This document shows positions 1 to 6,295 of a stretch of DNA of 9,722 nucleotides, piece after piece. The notes under the pieces were generated by a model that did not search any database, was not told the DNA's origin, and saw only the letters and a program-made list of their open reading frames with translations. The position numbers were made by a program, and so were the translations under genes. Origin of the DNA: CBDUUP01 sp965370435. GTDB taxonomy: Bacteria > Chloroflexota > Anaerolineae > Anaerolineales > UBA11579. Within the stretch, counting starts at the first letter, position 1. Each line of letters starts with the position of its first letter. The stretch is taken from contig CBDUUP010000152.1 in assembly GCA_965370435.1 (NCBI GenBank), positions 1-9,722 of the forward strand, in the 5' to 3' direction.

Positions 1-70
1 GCACACTTGCACACCTGCATACTTGCATACTTGCAACTTGCCAACCTTCAACCTGCCAACCTTCAACCCT
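1..70. repeat. Tandem/low-complexity intergenic repeat (TTGCA / CAACCTT type)
   Basis: The window opens in a run of short related units. An 8-mer GCATACTT is repeated head to tail at 17-24 and 25-32. A 15-mer is repeated head to tail at 37-51 and 52-66 with a single mismatch (CTT versus CCT at the start). The vocabulary (TTGCAACTTG, CCAACCTTCAA) recurs on both strands at 3338-3425, so this looks like one copy of a dispersed intergenic repeat. It may extend left of the window. It ends just before the promoter of the dehydrogenase gene. Confidence 0.7.
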
Positions 71-82
71 CTGTTGTATAAT
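54..82 (+). promoter_or_regulatory. Probable sigma-70-like promoter of the dehydrogenase gene
   Basis: A consensus -10 hexamer TATAAT lies at 77-82. The hexamer 17 bp upstream (54-59, TGCCAA) matches a -35 box poorly and lies inside the repeat. Transcription would start near 89-90, giving a leader of about 40 nt that carries the Shine-Dalgarno site GGAGG at 118-122. The -10 box is convincing; the -35 box is not. Confidence 0.5.
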
Positions 83-129
83 TAGGGGTCTAAAATTATT
101 GTTATATGGTATGAACTGGAGGCATTTAT

Positions 130-1161
130 TTGAAAGCCATTATCTTCAAAGAACACGGCGGGCCGGAGGTCCTGGAATACACCGACCTCCCCACCCCCCA
201 ACCCGGCCCCGGACAGGCCCTGGTGAAACTCAAAAGCGCGGCCCTCAACCGCCTGGACCTATGGGTGCGGGAGGGATGGCCGGGCATCCGTCTGGAACTT
301 CCCCACATCCCCGGCGCGGACGGCGCGGGGGAGATCGCCGCCCTGGGCGAGGGCGTAACCCGTTGGAGCATTGGCGACCGGATCGTCATCAATCCCAACG
401 TCGTCTGCTACCGGTGCGAGTACTGCATCGCCGGACAGGAGAACCTTTGTGAAAACTGGCATCTTCTCGGCGAATCCCTCCCCGGAACCTACGCCGAATA
501 CATCGCCCTCCCCGAACAAAACCTGTACCCCATCCCAGACGGCTTTGACGAACACCTCGCCGCGGCCGCCGCTCTGGTCTACCAGACCGCCTGGCATTCC
601 CTCATCACCCGAGGCAACCTCCGGCCTCGGGAGACCGTGCTGGTGGTGGGCGCGTCCGGCGGGGTCAACATCGCCAGCATCGAAATTGCCAAATTGACCG
701 GCGCGACTGTGTACGTGGTCGGCTCCAACGATGAAAAACTGGCCCTGGCTGAAACCCTGGGCGCAGACCACTGCATCAACCGGGCCAAAGATGAGAACTG
801 GGCCAAGACCATTTACACCCTCACCGGCAAAAAAGGCGTAGACGTAGTGGTAGACAACGTGGGCACCACCTTCCCCATGAGCTTCCGCGCCGCCCGTAGG
901 GGCGGCCGTATCCTCACCGTGGGCAACACCGGCGGCCCCAAGTTTGAAATAGACAATCGCTTCATCTTTGGCAAGCATCTCTCCATTCTCGGCTCCACGA
1001 TGGGTACCCGCTCTGATTTCGCCGCCGTAATGGATCTGGTTTTCGCCGGGGAGCTTAATCCCCCCCTCGATAAAACCTTTCCCCTGGCCGAAGCCCGCGC
1101 CGCCCAGGAACGCCTGGAAAGCGGCCAGCAGCTTGGCAAGATCACCCTTTCAATCCCTTGA
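130..1161 (+). CDS. Zinc-binding medium-chain dehydrogenase/quinone oxidoreductase
   Basis: A 343-residue member of the medium-chain dehydrogenase/reductase superfamily: an N-terminal GroES-like domain, then a Rossmann NAD(P)-binding domain beginning near residue 168 (VLVVGASGGV, 170-179). The structural zinc lobe is intact, with Cys93, Cys96, Cys99 and Cys107. The catalytic-zinc positions are not: the usual Cys is Asn40 (ALNRLD) and the usual GHE is Gly62-Ala63-Asp64. It therefore resembles the quinone oxidoreductase/enoyl reductase side of the family more than classical alcohol dehydrogenases. The start is TTG at 130, chosen because GGAGG at 118-122 sits 7 nt upstream and the protein then begins MKAIIFKEHGGPEVL, as family members do. 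It is monocistronic, with its own promoter. The substrate cannot be told from sequence. Confidence 0.93.
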   Translation: MKAIIFKEHGGPEVLEYTDLPTPQPGPGQALVKLKSAALNRLDLWVREGWPGIRLELPHIPGADGAGEIAALGEGVTRWSIGDRIVINPNVVCYRCEYCIAGQENLCENWHLLGESLPGTYAEYIALPEQNLYPIPDGFDEHLAAAAALVYQTAWHSLITRGNLRPRETVLVVGASGGVNIASIEIAKLTGATVYVVGSNDEKLALAETLGADHCINRAKDENWAKTIYTLTGKKGVDVVVDNVGTTFPMSFRAARRGGRILTVGNTGGPKFEIDNRFIFGKHLSILGSTMGTRSDFAAVMDLVFAGELNPPLDKTFPLAEARAAQERLESGQQLGKITLSIP

Positions 1162-1165
1162 CCCT

Positions 1166-1205
1166 CACAAATTTGTGCTGCGCCAACAGAAACCTGACAG
1201 GTTTT
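1166..1205 (+). terminator. Palindrome and weak hairpin after the dehydrogenase gene
   Basis: Five bases after the stop codon is a perfect 12-bp palindrome, CACAAATTTGTG (1166-1177). It is followed by the inverted repeat AAACCTG-A-CAGGTTT (1190-1204), which can fold as AAACC/GGTTT with a 5-nt loop and runs into TTTT (1202-1205). The second resembles a weak intrinsic terminator. The stem is short and not GC-rich and the T-tract has only four bases, so termination is plausible, not certain. Confidence 0.4.
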
Positions 1206-1258
1206 CCAATTAGATTAATGATGCAAGATAACGATGTTCAAAATATTTTATCCGCCCT

Positions 1259-1310
1259 ACACTAATCTTTTTATTCGCGTTATTCGTGTTATTCGCGGAT
1301 AACATGTTAT
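1259..1310. repeat. Intergenic repeat with three 9-bp units (TTATTCGYG) and palindrome
   Basis: Three tandem 9-mers, TTATTCGCG (1271-1279), TTATTCGTG (1280-1288) and TTATTCGCG (1289-1297), are followed by GATAAC and a perfect palindrome ATAACATGTTAT (1299-1310). Just upstream, ACACTAATCTTTTT (1259-1272) is the exact reverse complement of 8673-8686. The layout of three 9-mers ending in GCGGATAAC matches the repeat at 8678-8709. A -10-like TATTAT at 1308-1313 could drive the downstream operon from inside the repeat, but no good -35 box accompanies it. Confidence 0.7.
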
Positions 1311-1355
1311 TATCTCTGCCCTTTCACTTCCAATAAATTTTCACAGGATCCCCAG

Positions 1356-1817
1356 ATGACAGACCAAACCAAACCAAAACGACCCTGGAGCGTAACGTTG
1401 TTAGCCCTCGGAGTGTTAAGTCTTACGAGCGTCTTTATGGGCCGTCTGGTTTTCTCTCTCGTCCAATGGGATCGCCTGGTAGAGACCGAGATGGCGGCGC
1501 CGGCATTCTATTTGCCGCTCACCGGACTGGTCTGGGGCGCGGTGGGGCTGCCGTTGATCTATGGATTGTGGCGCGGCCTCCCCTGGGCTTCAGCCGCAAC
1601 CCGCATTGCCGCCGTGGGTTTCACCACCTATTACTGGATCGATAGGACTTTCCTATCCACCAACCAACTCAGACAGACCAACCAGCGTTTCGCCATGGGC
1701 GCGACGTTGGCGGTACTGGTTCTTATCCTCTGGATATTATCTACATCCAAAGCGCGAACTTTTTTTGGAGAAAAGAATGACCGATCATCCCAATCCCAAG
1801 ATTCAACAACTGCGTGA
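1356..1817 (+). CDS. Four-helix integral membrane protein, function unknown
   Basis: A 153-residue protein I do not recognise as a named family. A positively charged N-terminus (KPKRPW) precedes four hydrophobic segments at about residues 12-37, 51-72, 77-96 and 112-130. A polar C-terminal tail follows, rich in Ser/Gln. This predicts an inner-membrane protein with both ends cytoplasmic. The ATG at 1356 is preceded by AGGA at 1345-1348 with 7-nt spacing. Its last 41 bases overlap the start of the carboxyltransferase gene in another frame, so it is probably the first gene of that operon and translationally coupled to it. A direct role in the carboxylase (membrane anchoring or substrate transport) would be guesswork. 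It may simply be a lineage-specific small membrane protein. Confidence 0.8.
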   Translation: MTDQTKPKRPWSVTLLALGVLSLTSVFMGRLVFSLVQWDRLVETEMAAPAFYLPLTGLVWGAVGLPLIYGLWRGLPWASAATRIAAVGFTTYYWIDRTFLSTNQLRQTNQRFAMGATLAVLVLILWILSTSKARTFFGEKNDRSSQSQDSTTA

Positions 1818-3333
1818 CCTCAAGGCTCAAGGCCGCCTGGGGGGAGGCGTAGAACGCATCGAGACCCAACACAAAAAAGGCCGCCTGACCGCCCGGGAGC
1901 GCATTGACCTGCTCCTGGATAAAGGCTCCTTTCGAGAAGTCGACGCTTTCGTCGAGCACCGCACCACCGACTTCGGCCTGGAAGATAAAAAATACATGGG
2001 CGACAGCGTCGTCACCGGCTGGGGAACTATCGAAGAGCGGCTGGTGTACGTCTTCTCCCAGGATTTCACCGTCCTCGGCGGAAGTCTGGGCGAAGTGCAC
2101 GCCGAAAAAGTGGTCAAGATCATGGATATGGCCCTGAAGAACGGCGCGCCGGTCATCGGTCTGAACGACTCCGGCGGCGCCCGCATCCAGGAAGGGGTGG
2201 TCTCTTTGGGCGGCTACGCCGACATCTTCCTGCGCAACACCCTGGCCTCCGGGGTAGTTCCCCAGATAAGCGCCATCATGGGGCCTTGCGCGGGCGGCGC
2301 GGTCTACTCCCCCGCCCTCACCGATTTCATCTTTATGGTGCGCAAATCTTCCTATATGTTCATCACCGGACCGGAGGTGGTCAAGGCCGTCACCCACGAG
2401 GAGGTCTCCTTCGAGGAATTGGGCGGCGCAGACGTACATTCCGAATCCTCCGGAGTCTGCCACGTCGCCGCCGACACCGAAGCCGACACCCTGTACCTGA
2501 TCCGCAAACTGCTCTCCTACCTCCCTCAAAACAACCTGGAAGACCCTCCTTACCACGCCAACGGCGACGACCCCCTGCGCCGCGCCGAAGCCCTGGACGA
2601 CATCATCCCCGACGACCCCAGCAAACCCTATGACATCAAAGAAGTCATCCAGTTGATCGTTGATAATGGTGAGTTTTTCGAGATTCACGAGAACTATGCC
2701 ACCAACATTGTCACCGGCTACGCCCGGCTGGGCGGGCACAGTATCGGCATCGTCGCCAACCAGCCCGCGGTCCTGGCCGGAGTGCTGGACATCAACTCAT
2801 CCGAGAAAGCGGGGCGTTTCGTCCGCACCTGCGACGCCTTCAACGTACCCATCCTCACCTTCGTTGACGTTCCCGGTTTCATGCCCGGCACCAGCCAGGA
2901 GCACGGCGGCATCATCCGCGCCGGAGCCAAGCTGCTCTTCGCCTACTGCGAGGCCACCGTGCCCAAAATGACCGTCATCACCCGCAAGGCCTACGGCGGC
3001 GCATACGACGTGATGAGCAGCAAACACATCCGAGGCGACCTCAACCTGGCCTGGCCCTCCGCCGAGATTGCCGTCATGGGACCCGATGGCGCCGTCAACA
3101 TCGTGTTCCGCAAGGAACTGGCCGAAGCCAAAGACCCTCAAAAACGCAAGGACGAACTGGTAGCCGAATATCGCCAGAAATTCGCCAATCCCTACGTGGC
3201 CGCCTCCCGAGGCTTCGTTGACGACGTGATCGAACCCCGCGACACCCGCCCCCGCCTCATCAACGCCCTTGAAATGCTGTCCAACAAGCGCGATACCAAC
3301 CCCGCCAAGAAACACGGCAACATCCCGCTTTAG
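1777..3333 (+). CDS. pccB: Acyl-CoA (propionyl-CoA type) carboxylase carboxyltransferase subunit
   Basis: The 518-residue size is normal for the PccB/AccD5-type carboxyltransferase, which moves the carboxyl group from carboxybiotin to an acyl-CoA. Both crotonase-like halves are present. The N-terminal half has DSGGARIQEG (Asp131 onward) and GPCAGGAVYSP (from Gly169), which form an oxyanion hole. The C-terminal half has VPGFMPG and YGGAYDVMSSKH, with Gly407-Gly408 and Asp411. An Asp in GGAYDVM is what I expect of propionyl-CoA carboxylases, so methylmalonyl-CoA is the favoured product, though acetyl-CoA may also be used. ATG 1777 is chosen over upstream in-frame codons because GGAG (1767-1770) lies 6 nt ahead and the protein starts at the family's usual point. 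It overlaps the membrane protein gene by 41 bp. Partners are the biotin carboxylase and carrier genes downstream. Confidence 0.95.
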   Translation: MTDHPNPKIQQLRDLKAQGRLGGGVERIETQHKKGRLTARERIDLLLDKGSFREVDAFVEHRTTDFGLEDKKYMGDSVVTGWGTIEERLVYVFSQDFTVLGGSLGEVHAEKVVKIMDMALKNGAPVIGLNDSGGARIQEGVVSLGGYADIFLRNTLASGVVPQISAIMGPCAGGAVYSPALTDFIFMVRKSSYMFITGPEVVKAVTHEEVSFEELGGADVHSESSGVCHVAADTEADTLYLIRKLLSYLPQNNLEDPPYHANGDDPLRRAEALDDIIPDDPSKPYDIKEVIQLIVDNGEFFEIHENYATNIVTGYARLGGHSIGIVANQPAVLAGVLDINSSEKAGRFVRTCDAFNVPILTFVDVPGFMPGTSQEHGGIIRAGAKLLFAYCEATVPKMTVITRKAYGGAYDVMSSKHIRGDLNLAWPSAEIAVMGPDGAVNIVFRKELAEAKDPQKRKDELVAEYRQKFANPYVAASRGFVDDVIEPRDTRPRLINALEMLSNKRDTNPAKKHGNIPL

Positions 3334-3425
3334 CGGGTTGCATGTTGCAGGTTTCCAGGTTGAAAGTTTGCAATCCGCCTTCCGCGCCTCACAAGTTGGC
3401 AGGCCAAACTTTCAACATTCAACCA
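3324..3425. repeat. Hairpin and 12-bp inverted repeat between carboxyltransferase and biotin carboxylase genes
   Basis: CCCGC/GCGGG (3324-3328/3333-3337, loop TTTA) forms a small hairpin over the carboxyltransferase stop codon. Beyond it the gap holds a perfect 12-bp inverted repeat, GTTGAAAGTTTG (3359-3370) and CAAACTTTCAAC (3405-3416), separated by 34 bp. Flanking words (TTGCATGTTGCAGG, TTCAACATTCAACC) belong to the same vocabulary as the repeat at 1-70, partly in opposite orientation. There is no T-tract, so it is not a clear terminator. In RNA it would be a long hairpin in the intercistronic spacer. Confidence 0.65.
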
Positions 3426-3434
3426 TTTAAAATA

Positions 3435-4964
3435 ATGAAAGAACAAAGAAAATTTAAAAAAGTTTTAATCGCTAACCGAGGCGAGATCGCCGTCAGGATC
3501 ATCCGCGCCTGCCGTGAGCTGGGGTTGCAAACGGTGGCCGTATTCTCCGATGTAGACCGGACCTCGCTCCACGTTCGATACGCCGACGAAGCCTACAACA
3601 TCGGCCCGGCCCCAGCCCGCGAGTCCTACCTGCGAGGCGATAAGATCCTAGAGGTCGCCAAACACAGCGGTGCAGAGGCCATTCATCCCGGCTACGGCTT
3701 CCTGGCCGAACGGGCCGACTTCGCCCAGGCCTGCCTGGATGAGGGACTGGCCTTCATCGGCCCCAAACCATCTTCTATCGCCGCTATGGGCGACAAAGCC
3801 ATCTCCCGCGCCACCGTCTCGGCCGCCGGTGTGGCCGTGGTGCCCGGCACTGAAGGCGAAGGCAGCTTGAGCGACGAAGAACTGCTCAATCTGGCCCCCA
3901 CCATCGGCTTTCCGCTGCTGGTCAAGGCCACCGCCGGAGGCGGCGGGAAAGGCATGCGCGAGGTGCAGACTCTGGAAGAGATGCCTGGCCTGTTGAATGC
4001 AGCCCGTCGGGAGGCAGAAGCCTCTTTCGGGGACGGCAACGTCTATCTGGAAAAGCTGCTCTTGAACGCCCGCCACATAGAAATCCAGATCATGGCCGAC
4101 CAACACGGAAACGTCATCCACCTGGGAGAGCGGGAATGTTCCCTCCAGCGGCGTCACCAGAAACTGCTCGAAGAGTCCCCCTCCGTCTTCATCGGGGAAG
4201 ACGAAGCCTTCCGCCAGCGCATGGGCGCAGTGGCCGTGCAAGCCGCCCAAGCCGTGGATTACGTAAACGCCGGAACCATCGAATTCCTAGTTGACAAAGA
4301 AAAGAACTTCTACTTCCTGGAGATGAACACTCGCCTGCAGGTGGAACATCCCGTCACCGAACTGGTCACCGGCCTGGACATCGTGAAGGAACAGATCCGG
4401 GTGGCCCGGGGCCGCCAATTGTCCCGCACCCAGGAAGAGATCAAGCTCAACGGCTGGGCCATCGAGTGTCGCATCAACGCCGAAGACCCCTATAACAATT
4501 TCCTGCCCTCCACTGGCACCATCACCCTCTCCATGCTGCCCACCGGCCCTGGTGTGCGCATTGATACCGGCGTGTACCCCGGTGTTGAGATCACCCCCTA
4601 CTACGACTCTCTCATCTCTAAACTGATCGTCTGGGGTGAGACCCGGGGACAGGCCATCCTGCGCATGCGCCGGGCCTTAGAAGAATACAAAGTCATCGGC
4701 GTCCGCACCAACATCCCCTTCCACCAAAACTTGCTTGAACAGTACCGCTTCATCGCCGGAAATTTCGACACCCGATTCGTGGAAGAACGCTTCTCCATGG
4801 AAAAGGCCGAAGAGGGCAAAGCCCTCCACGCCGACATCGCCGCCATTGTAGCCACCCTGGTCACCCACCAGGCCACCGAACGCGCCACCCACATCATCCG
4901 GCGCCCAGAGCGTGATACCAGCAACTGGAAATGGGTGGGCCGCTGGGAACGGATGAACCGGTAG
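3435..4964 (+). CDS. accC: Biotin carboxylase subunit of acyl-CoA carboxylase
   Basis: A 509-residue ATP-grasp biotin carboxylase, which uses ATP and bicarbonate to carboxylate biotin on the carrier protein. It begins FKKVLIANRGEIAVRI. The ATP loop GGGGKG is at 168-173. The catalytic stretch EMNTRLQVEHPVTE (296-309) keeps residues equivalent to E. coli Glu288, Asn290, Arg292, Gln294, Val295 and Glu296. Arg346 (ECRINAE) corresponds to Arg338. About 55 residues extend past the usual end (E. coli enzyme: 449) and finish in SNWKWVGRWERMNR. This looks like the beginning of the BT linker domain of propionyl-CoA carboxylase alpha subunits (inference). ATG 3435 is chosen by homology. An in-frame ATG at 3342 would only add translated repeat sequence. 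No Shine-Dalgarno site is visible, so coupling or non-SD initiation is likely. Confidence 0.95.
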   Translation: MKEQRKFKKVLIANRGEIAVRIIRACRELGLQTVAVFSDVDRTSLHVRYADEAYNIGPAPARESYLRGDKILEVAKHSGAEAIHPGYGFLAERADFAQACLDEGLAFIGPKPSSIAAMGDKAISRATVSAAGVAVVPGTEGEGSLSDEELLNLAPTIGFPLLVKATAGGGGKGMREVQTLEEMPGLLNAARREAEASFGDGNVYLEKLLLNARHIEIQIMADQHGNVIHLGERECSLQRRHQKLLEESPSVFIGEDEAFRQRMGAVAVQAAQAVDYVNAGTIEFLVDKEKNFYFLEMNTRLQVEHPVTELVTGLDIVKEQIRVARGRQLSRTQEEIKLNGWAIECRINAEDPYNNFLPSTGTITLSMLPTGPGVRIDTGVYPGVEITPYYDSLISKLIVWGETRGQAILRMRRALEEYKVIGVRTNIPFHQNLLEQYRFIAGNFDTRFVEERFSMEKAEEGKALHADIAAIVATLVTHQATERATHIIRRPERDTSNWKWVGRWERMNR

Positions 4965-5040
4965 CGGTAAGATTGGTTATTAAACTGGCTGCCTATCAGT
5001 TTCAGAAAATGATTGTCAAAAGAAACAAAAATCATAAAAA

Positions 5041-5140
5041 ATATCACCACCGAAACGCAGAGAGCGTCACTGCGCTAGGAGAGATTCGCAGAGTTATATT
5101 TTTTGTTTTTCTCTGTGTACTCTGTGTCTCTGTGGTGAAT
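5041..5140. repeat. Imperfect inverted-repeat element between biotin carboxylase and carrier genes
   Basis: The left arm starts TCACCAC at 5044 and continues to ACGCAGAG by about 5062. The right arm, read as its reverse complement from 5138, gives TCACCAC, four unlike bases, then ACACAGAG. The arms thus pair with a few mismatches around a T-rich centre (T-runs at 5099-5104 and 5106-5110). The CTCTGTGTACTCTGTGTCTC character of the right arm is that of a repeat type I know from intergenic regions of many unrelated bacteria. A 10-mer, ATATCACCAC (5041-5050), recurs directly at 5162-5171 inside the next gene. An open reading frame through the element (4931-5152) is not a real gene. Confidence 0.7.
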
Positions 5141-5154
5141 GGTTTGAAATAAGT

Positions 5155-5652
5155 ATGAAATATATCACCACAATTGGCGTGCTGGAATATGAGGTCGAGA
5201 TCCTGGATGACGGCCTGGTCAGCGTGGATGGGGATACCTACCAGATAAATTTTGAATCGGTCAGCGGAGAGCTTGCCTACACCCTGCTGGTGAACGGCAA
5301 GTCTTACGAAGCCCACGTGGACGCCAGCGAGGACGAATTGCAAATATTCATCCTGGGCAACCTCTACACCGCCACAGTTGAAGACGAACGCGAGCGCCGC
5401 CTGAGGGCGGCTTCGGGACCCAGCCCGGTTACAACCGGTGAATTCCAACTCAAAGCGCCCATGCCGGGTCTGGTGGTAGATATCGCCGTAAAAGAGGGCC
5501 AAGAAGTGAGCAAGGGAGACGTTCTCATCATCCTGGAATCGATGAAGATGCAGAACGAACTCAAAGCCCCCAGAGATGGCAAAGTCTCCCGCATCCGGGT
5601 GGAGCCAGGCGGCAGCGTGGAGCAAAAACAAACCTTGCTCACTTTAGAATAA
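5155..5652 (+). CDS. accB: Biotin carboxyl carrier protein with N-terminal BT-like region
   Basis: A 165-residue carrier. The C-terminal biotinyl domain runs from about residue 96 to the end, with APMPGLVVDI (101-110) and the biotinylation site E128-S-M-K131-M, so Lys131 carries biotin. Residues 1-85 (MKYITTIGVLEYEVEIL to ERERRLR) form a beta-strand-rich region. It resembles the second part of the BT domain that joins biotin carboxylase to the biotinyl domain in fused propionyl-CoA carboxylase alpha chains. The intervening 86-96 stretch is a short linker, not the long Ala/Pro linker of E. coli AccB. Start ATG 5155 gives a family-like N-terminus; no Shine-Dalgarno site is visible, and the repeat element ends 14 bp upstream. 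Downstream, the CYTH gene follows after 8 bp. Confidence 0.93.
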   Translation: MKYITTIGVLEYEVEILDDGLVSVDGDTYQINFESVSGELAYTLLVNGKSYEAHVDASEDELQIFILGNLYTATVEDERERRLRAASGPSPVTTGEFQLKAPMPGLVVDIAVKEGQEVSKGDVLIILESMKMQNELKAPRDGKVSRIRVEPGGSVEQKQTLLTLE

Positions 5653-5660
5653 CCTTTACA

Positions 5661-6281
5661 ATGTCCTCATCCGGCCAGGAGCGCGAAGCCAAGTTCTACC
5701 TTTCCGACCTCAACGCTCTTGAAGCCCGCTTAATCAACCAGGGGGCCGCGTTAGTCCAACCTCGCACCCACGAATACAATTTGCGTTTCGACACCCCCGA
5801 CCGCCAATTGACTCGCGCCTCGAAAGTTCTGCGACTGCGCCGTGACCACGCCGTCCACTTAACCTACAAAGGCCCCGGCAAGAAAGAGGCAGGCGTAATC
5901 TCCCGCCGGGAAATCGAGTTCACCGCCGGGGAGTTCGAGAGCGCCCAAAGTTTTCTGGAAGCCCTCGGCTTCCAGGTAACCATTATCTACGAAAAATACC
6001 GCGCCACCTACGCCCTGGTGGATGTCCAGGTCATGCTGGACGAAATGCCCTTCGGCCACTTCGCCGAGATAGAAGGGCCAAACGTCGAGGCTATCCAGTC
6101 CGCAGCCGCGCGCCTGGGTCTGGACTGGGAAGCGCACTTGCCAAATGGATACCTGGCAATATTTGAGAAAGTCTGCCAGAAACTAAATTTGCAATTCCGC
6201 GATCTGACGTTTGACAATTTCAGGAGCGTGACTTTACCCGAGGGATTATTGGGATTCCCCGCTGCGGATTTAAGAAAATAA
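5661..6281 (+). CDS. CYTH domain protein (class IV adenylate cyclase / triphosphatase superfamily)
   Basis: A 206-residue CYTH (triphosphate tunnel metalloenzyme) protein. The signature ExExK is E7-R-E9-A-K11. Further tunnel residues follow in order: RLRR (58-61), LTYKGP with Lys70, RREIEF (82-87), EKYR (Glu111, Lys112, Arg114) and FAEIEG (Glu136, Glu138). Members act on triphosphates or make cyclic AMP; CyaB-like cyclases, thiamine-triphosphatase and inorganic triphosphatases all share these residues, so the substrate is open. A C-terminal stretch of about 35 residues (171-206) lies beyond the core. The gene starts 8 bp after the carrier gene with no visible Shine-Dalgarno site, so it is probably co-transcribed with the carboxylase. 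It converges on the racemase gene with a 14-bp gap (6282-6295) that holds no recognisable terminator. Confidence 0.9.
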   Translation: MSSSGQEREAKFYLSDLNALEARLINQGAALVQPRTHEYNLRFDTPDRQLTRASKVLRLRRDHAVHLTYKGPGKKEAGVISRREIEFTAGEFESAQSFLEALGFQVTIIYEKYRATYALVDVQVMLDEMPFGHFAEIEGPNVEAIQSAAARLGLDWEAHLPNGYLAIFEKVCQKLNLQFRDLTFDNFRSVTLPEGLLGFPAADLRK

Positions 6282-6295
6282 GCGTCAGATTCCCC

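Noticed and set aside
1..70. CRISPR array, because of short tandem repeats
   Set aside because: Units are 8-15 bp, imperfect and contiguous with no unique spacers.
259..978. A 239-codon minus-strand open reading frame opposite the dehydrogenase
   Set aside because: Shadow of a well-supported gene; Gly/Val/Ala-rich composition typical of antisense frames.
1741..2739. A 332-codon minus-strand open reading frame opposite the carboxyltransferase
   Set aside because: It is antisense to an unambiguous gene in GC-rich sequence, has no recognisable domain and no Shine-Dalgarno site; a codon-bias shadow.
3428..3433. TAAAAT as a -10 box for biotin carboxylase
   Set aside because: It lies one base before the start codon, so transcription would begin inside the gene; more likely just AT-rich leader.
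3342..3434. N-terminal extension of biotin carboxylase from ATG 3342
   Set aside because: The 31 extra codons translate the intergenic repeat, there is no Shine-Dalgarno site, and the family begins at the 3435 start.
4931..5152. A 73-codon plus-strand open reading frame ending in a hydrophobic, Cys-rich stretch (FLCVLCVSVVNGLK)
   Set aside because: It overlaps the biotin carboxylase end and runs through the inverted repeat. The hydrophobic tail is the translation of the CTCTGTG repeat, a known source of false small genes.
6282..6295. Bidirectional terminator between the CYTH and racemase genes
   Set aside because: The 14-bp gap offers only a 4-bp GCGT/ACGC pairing and no T-tract on either strand.
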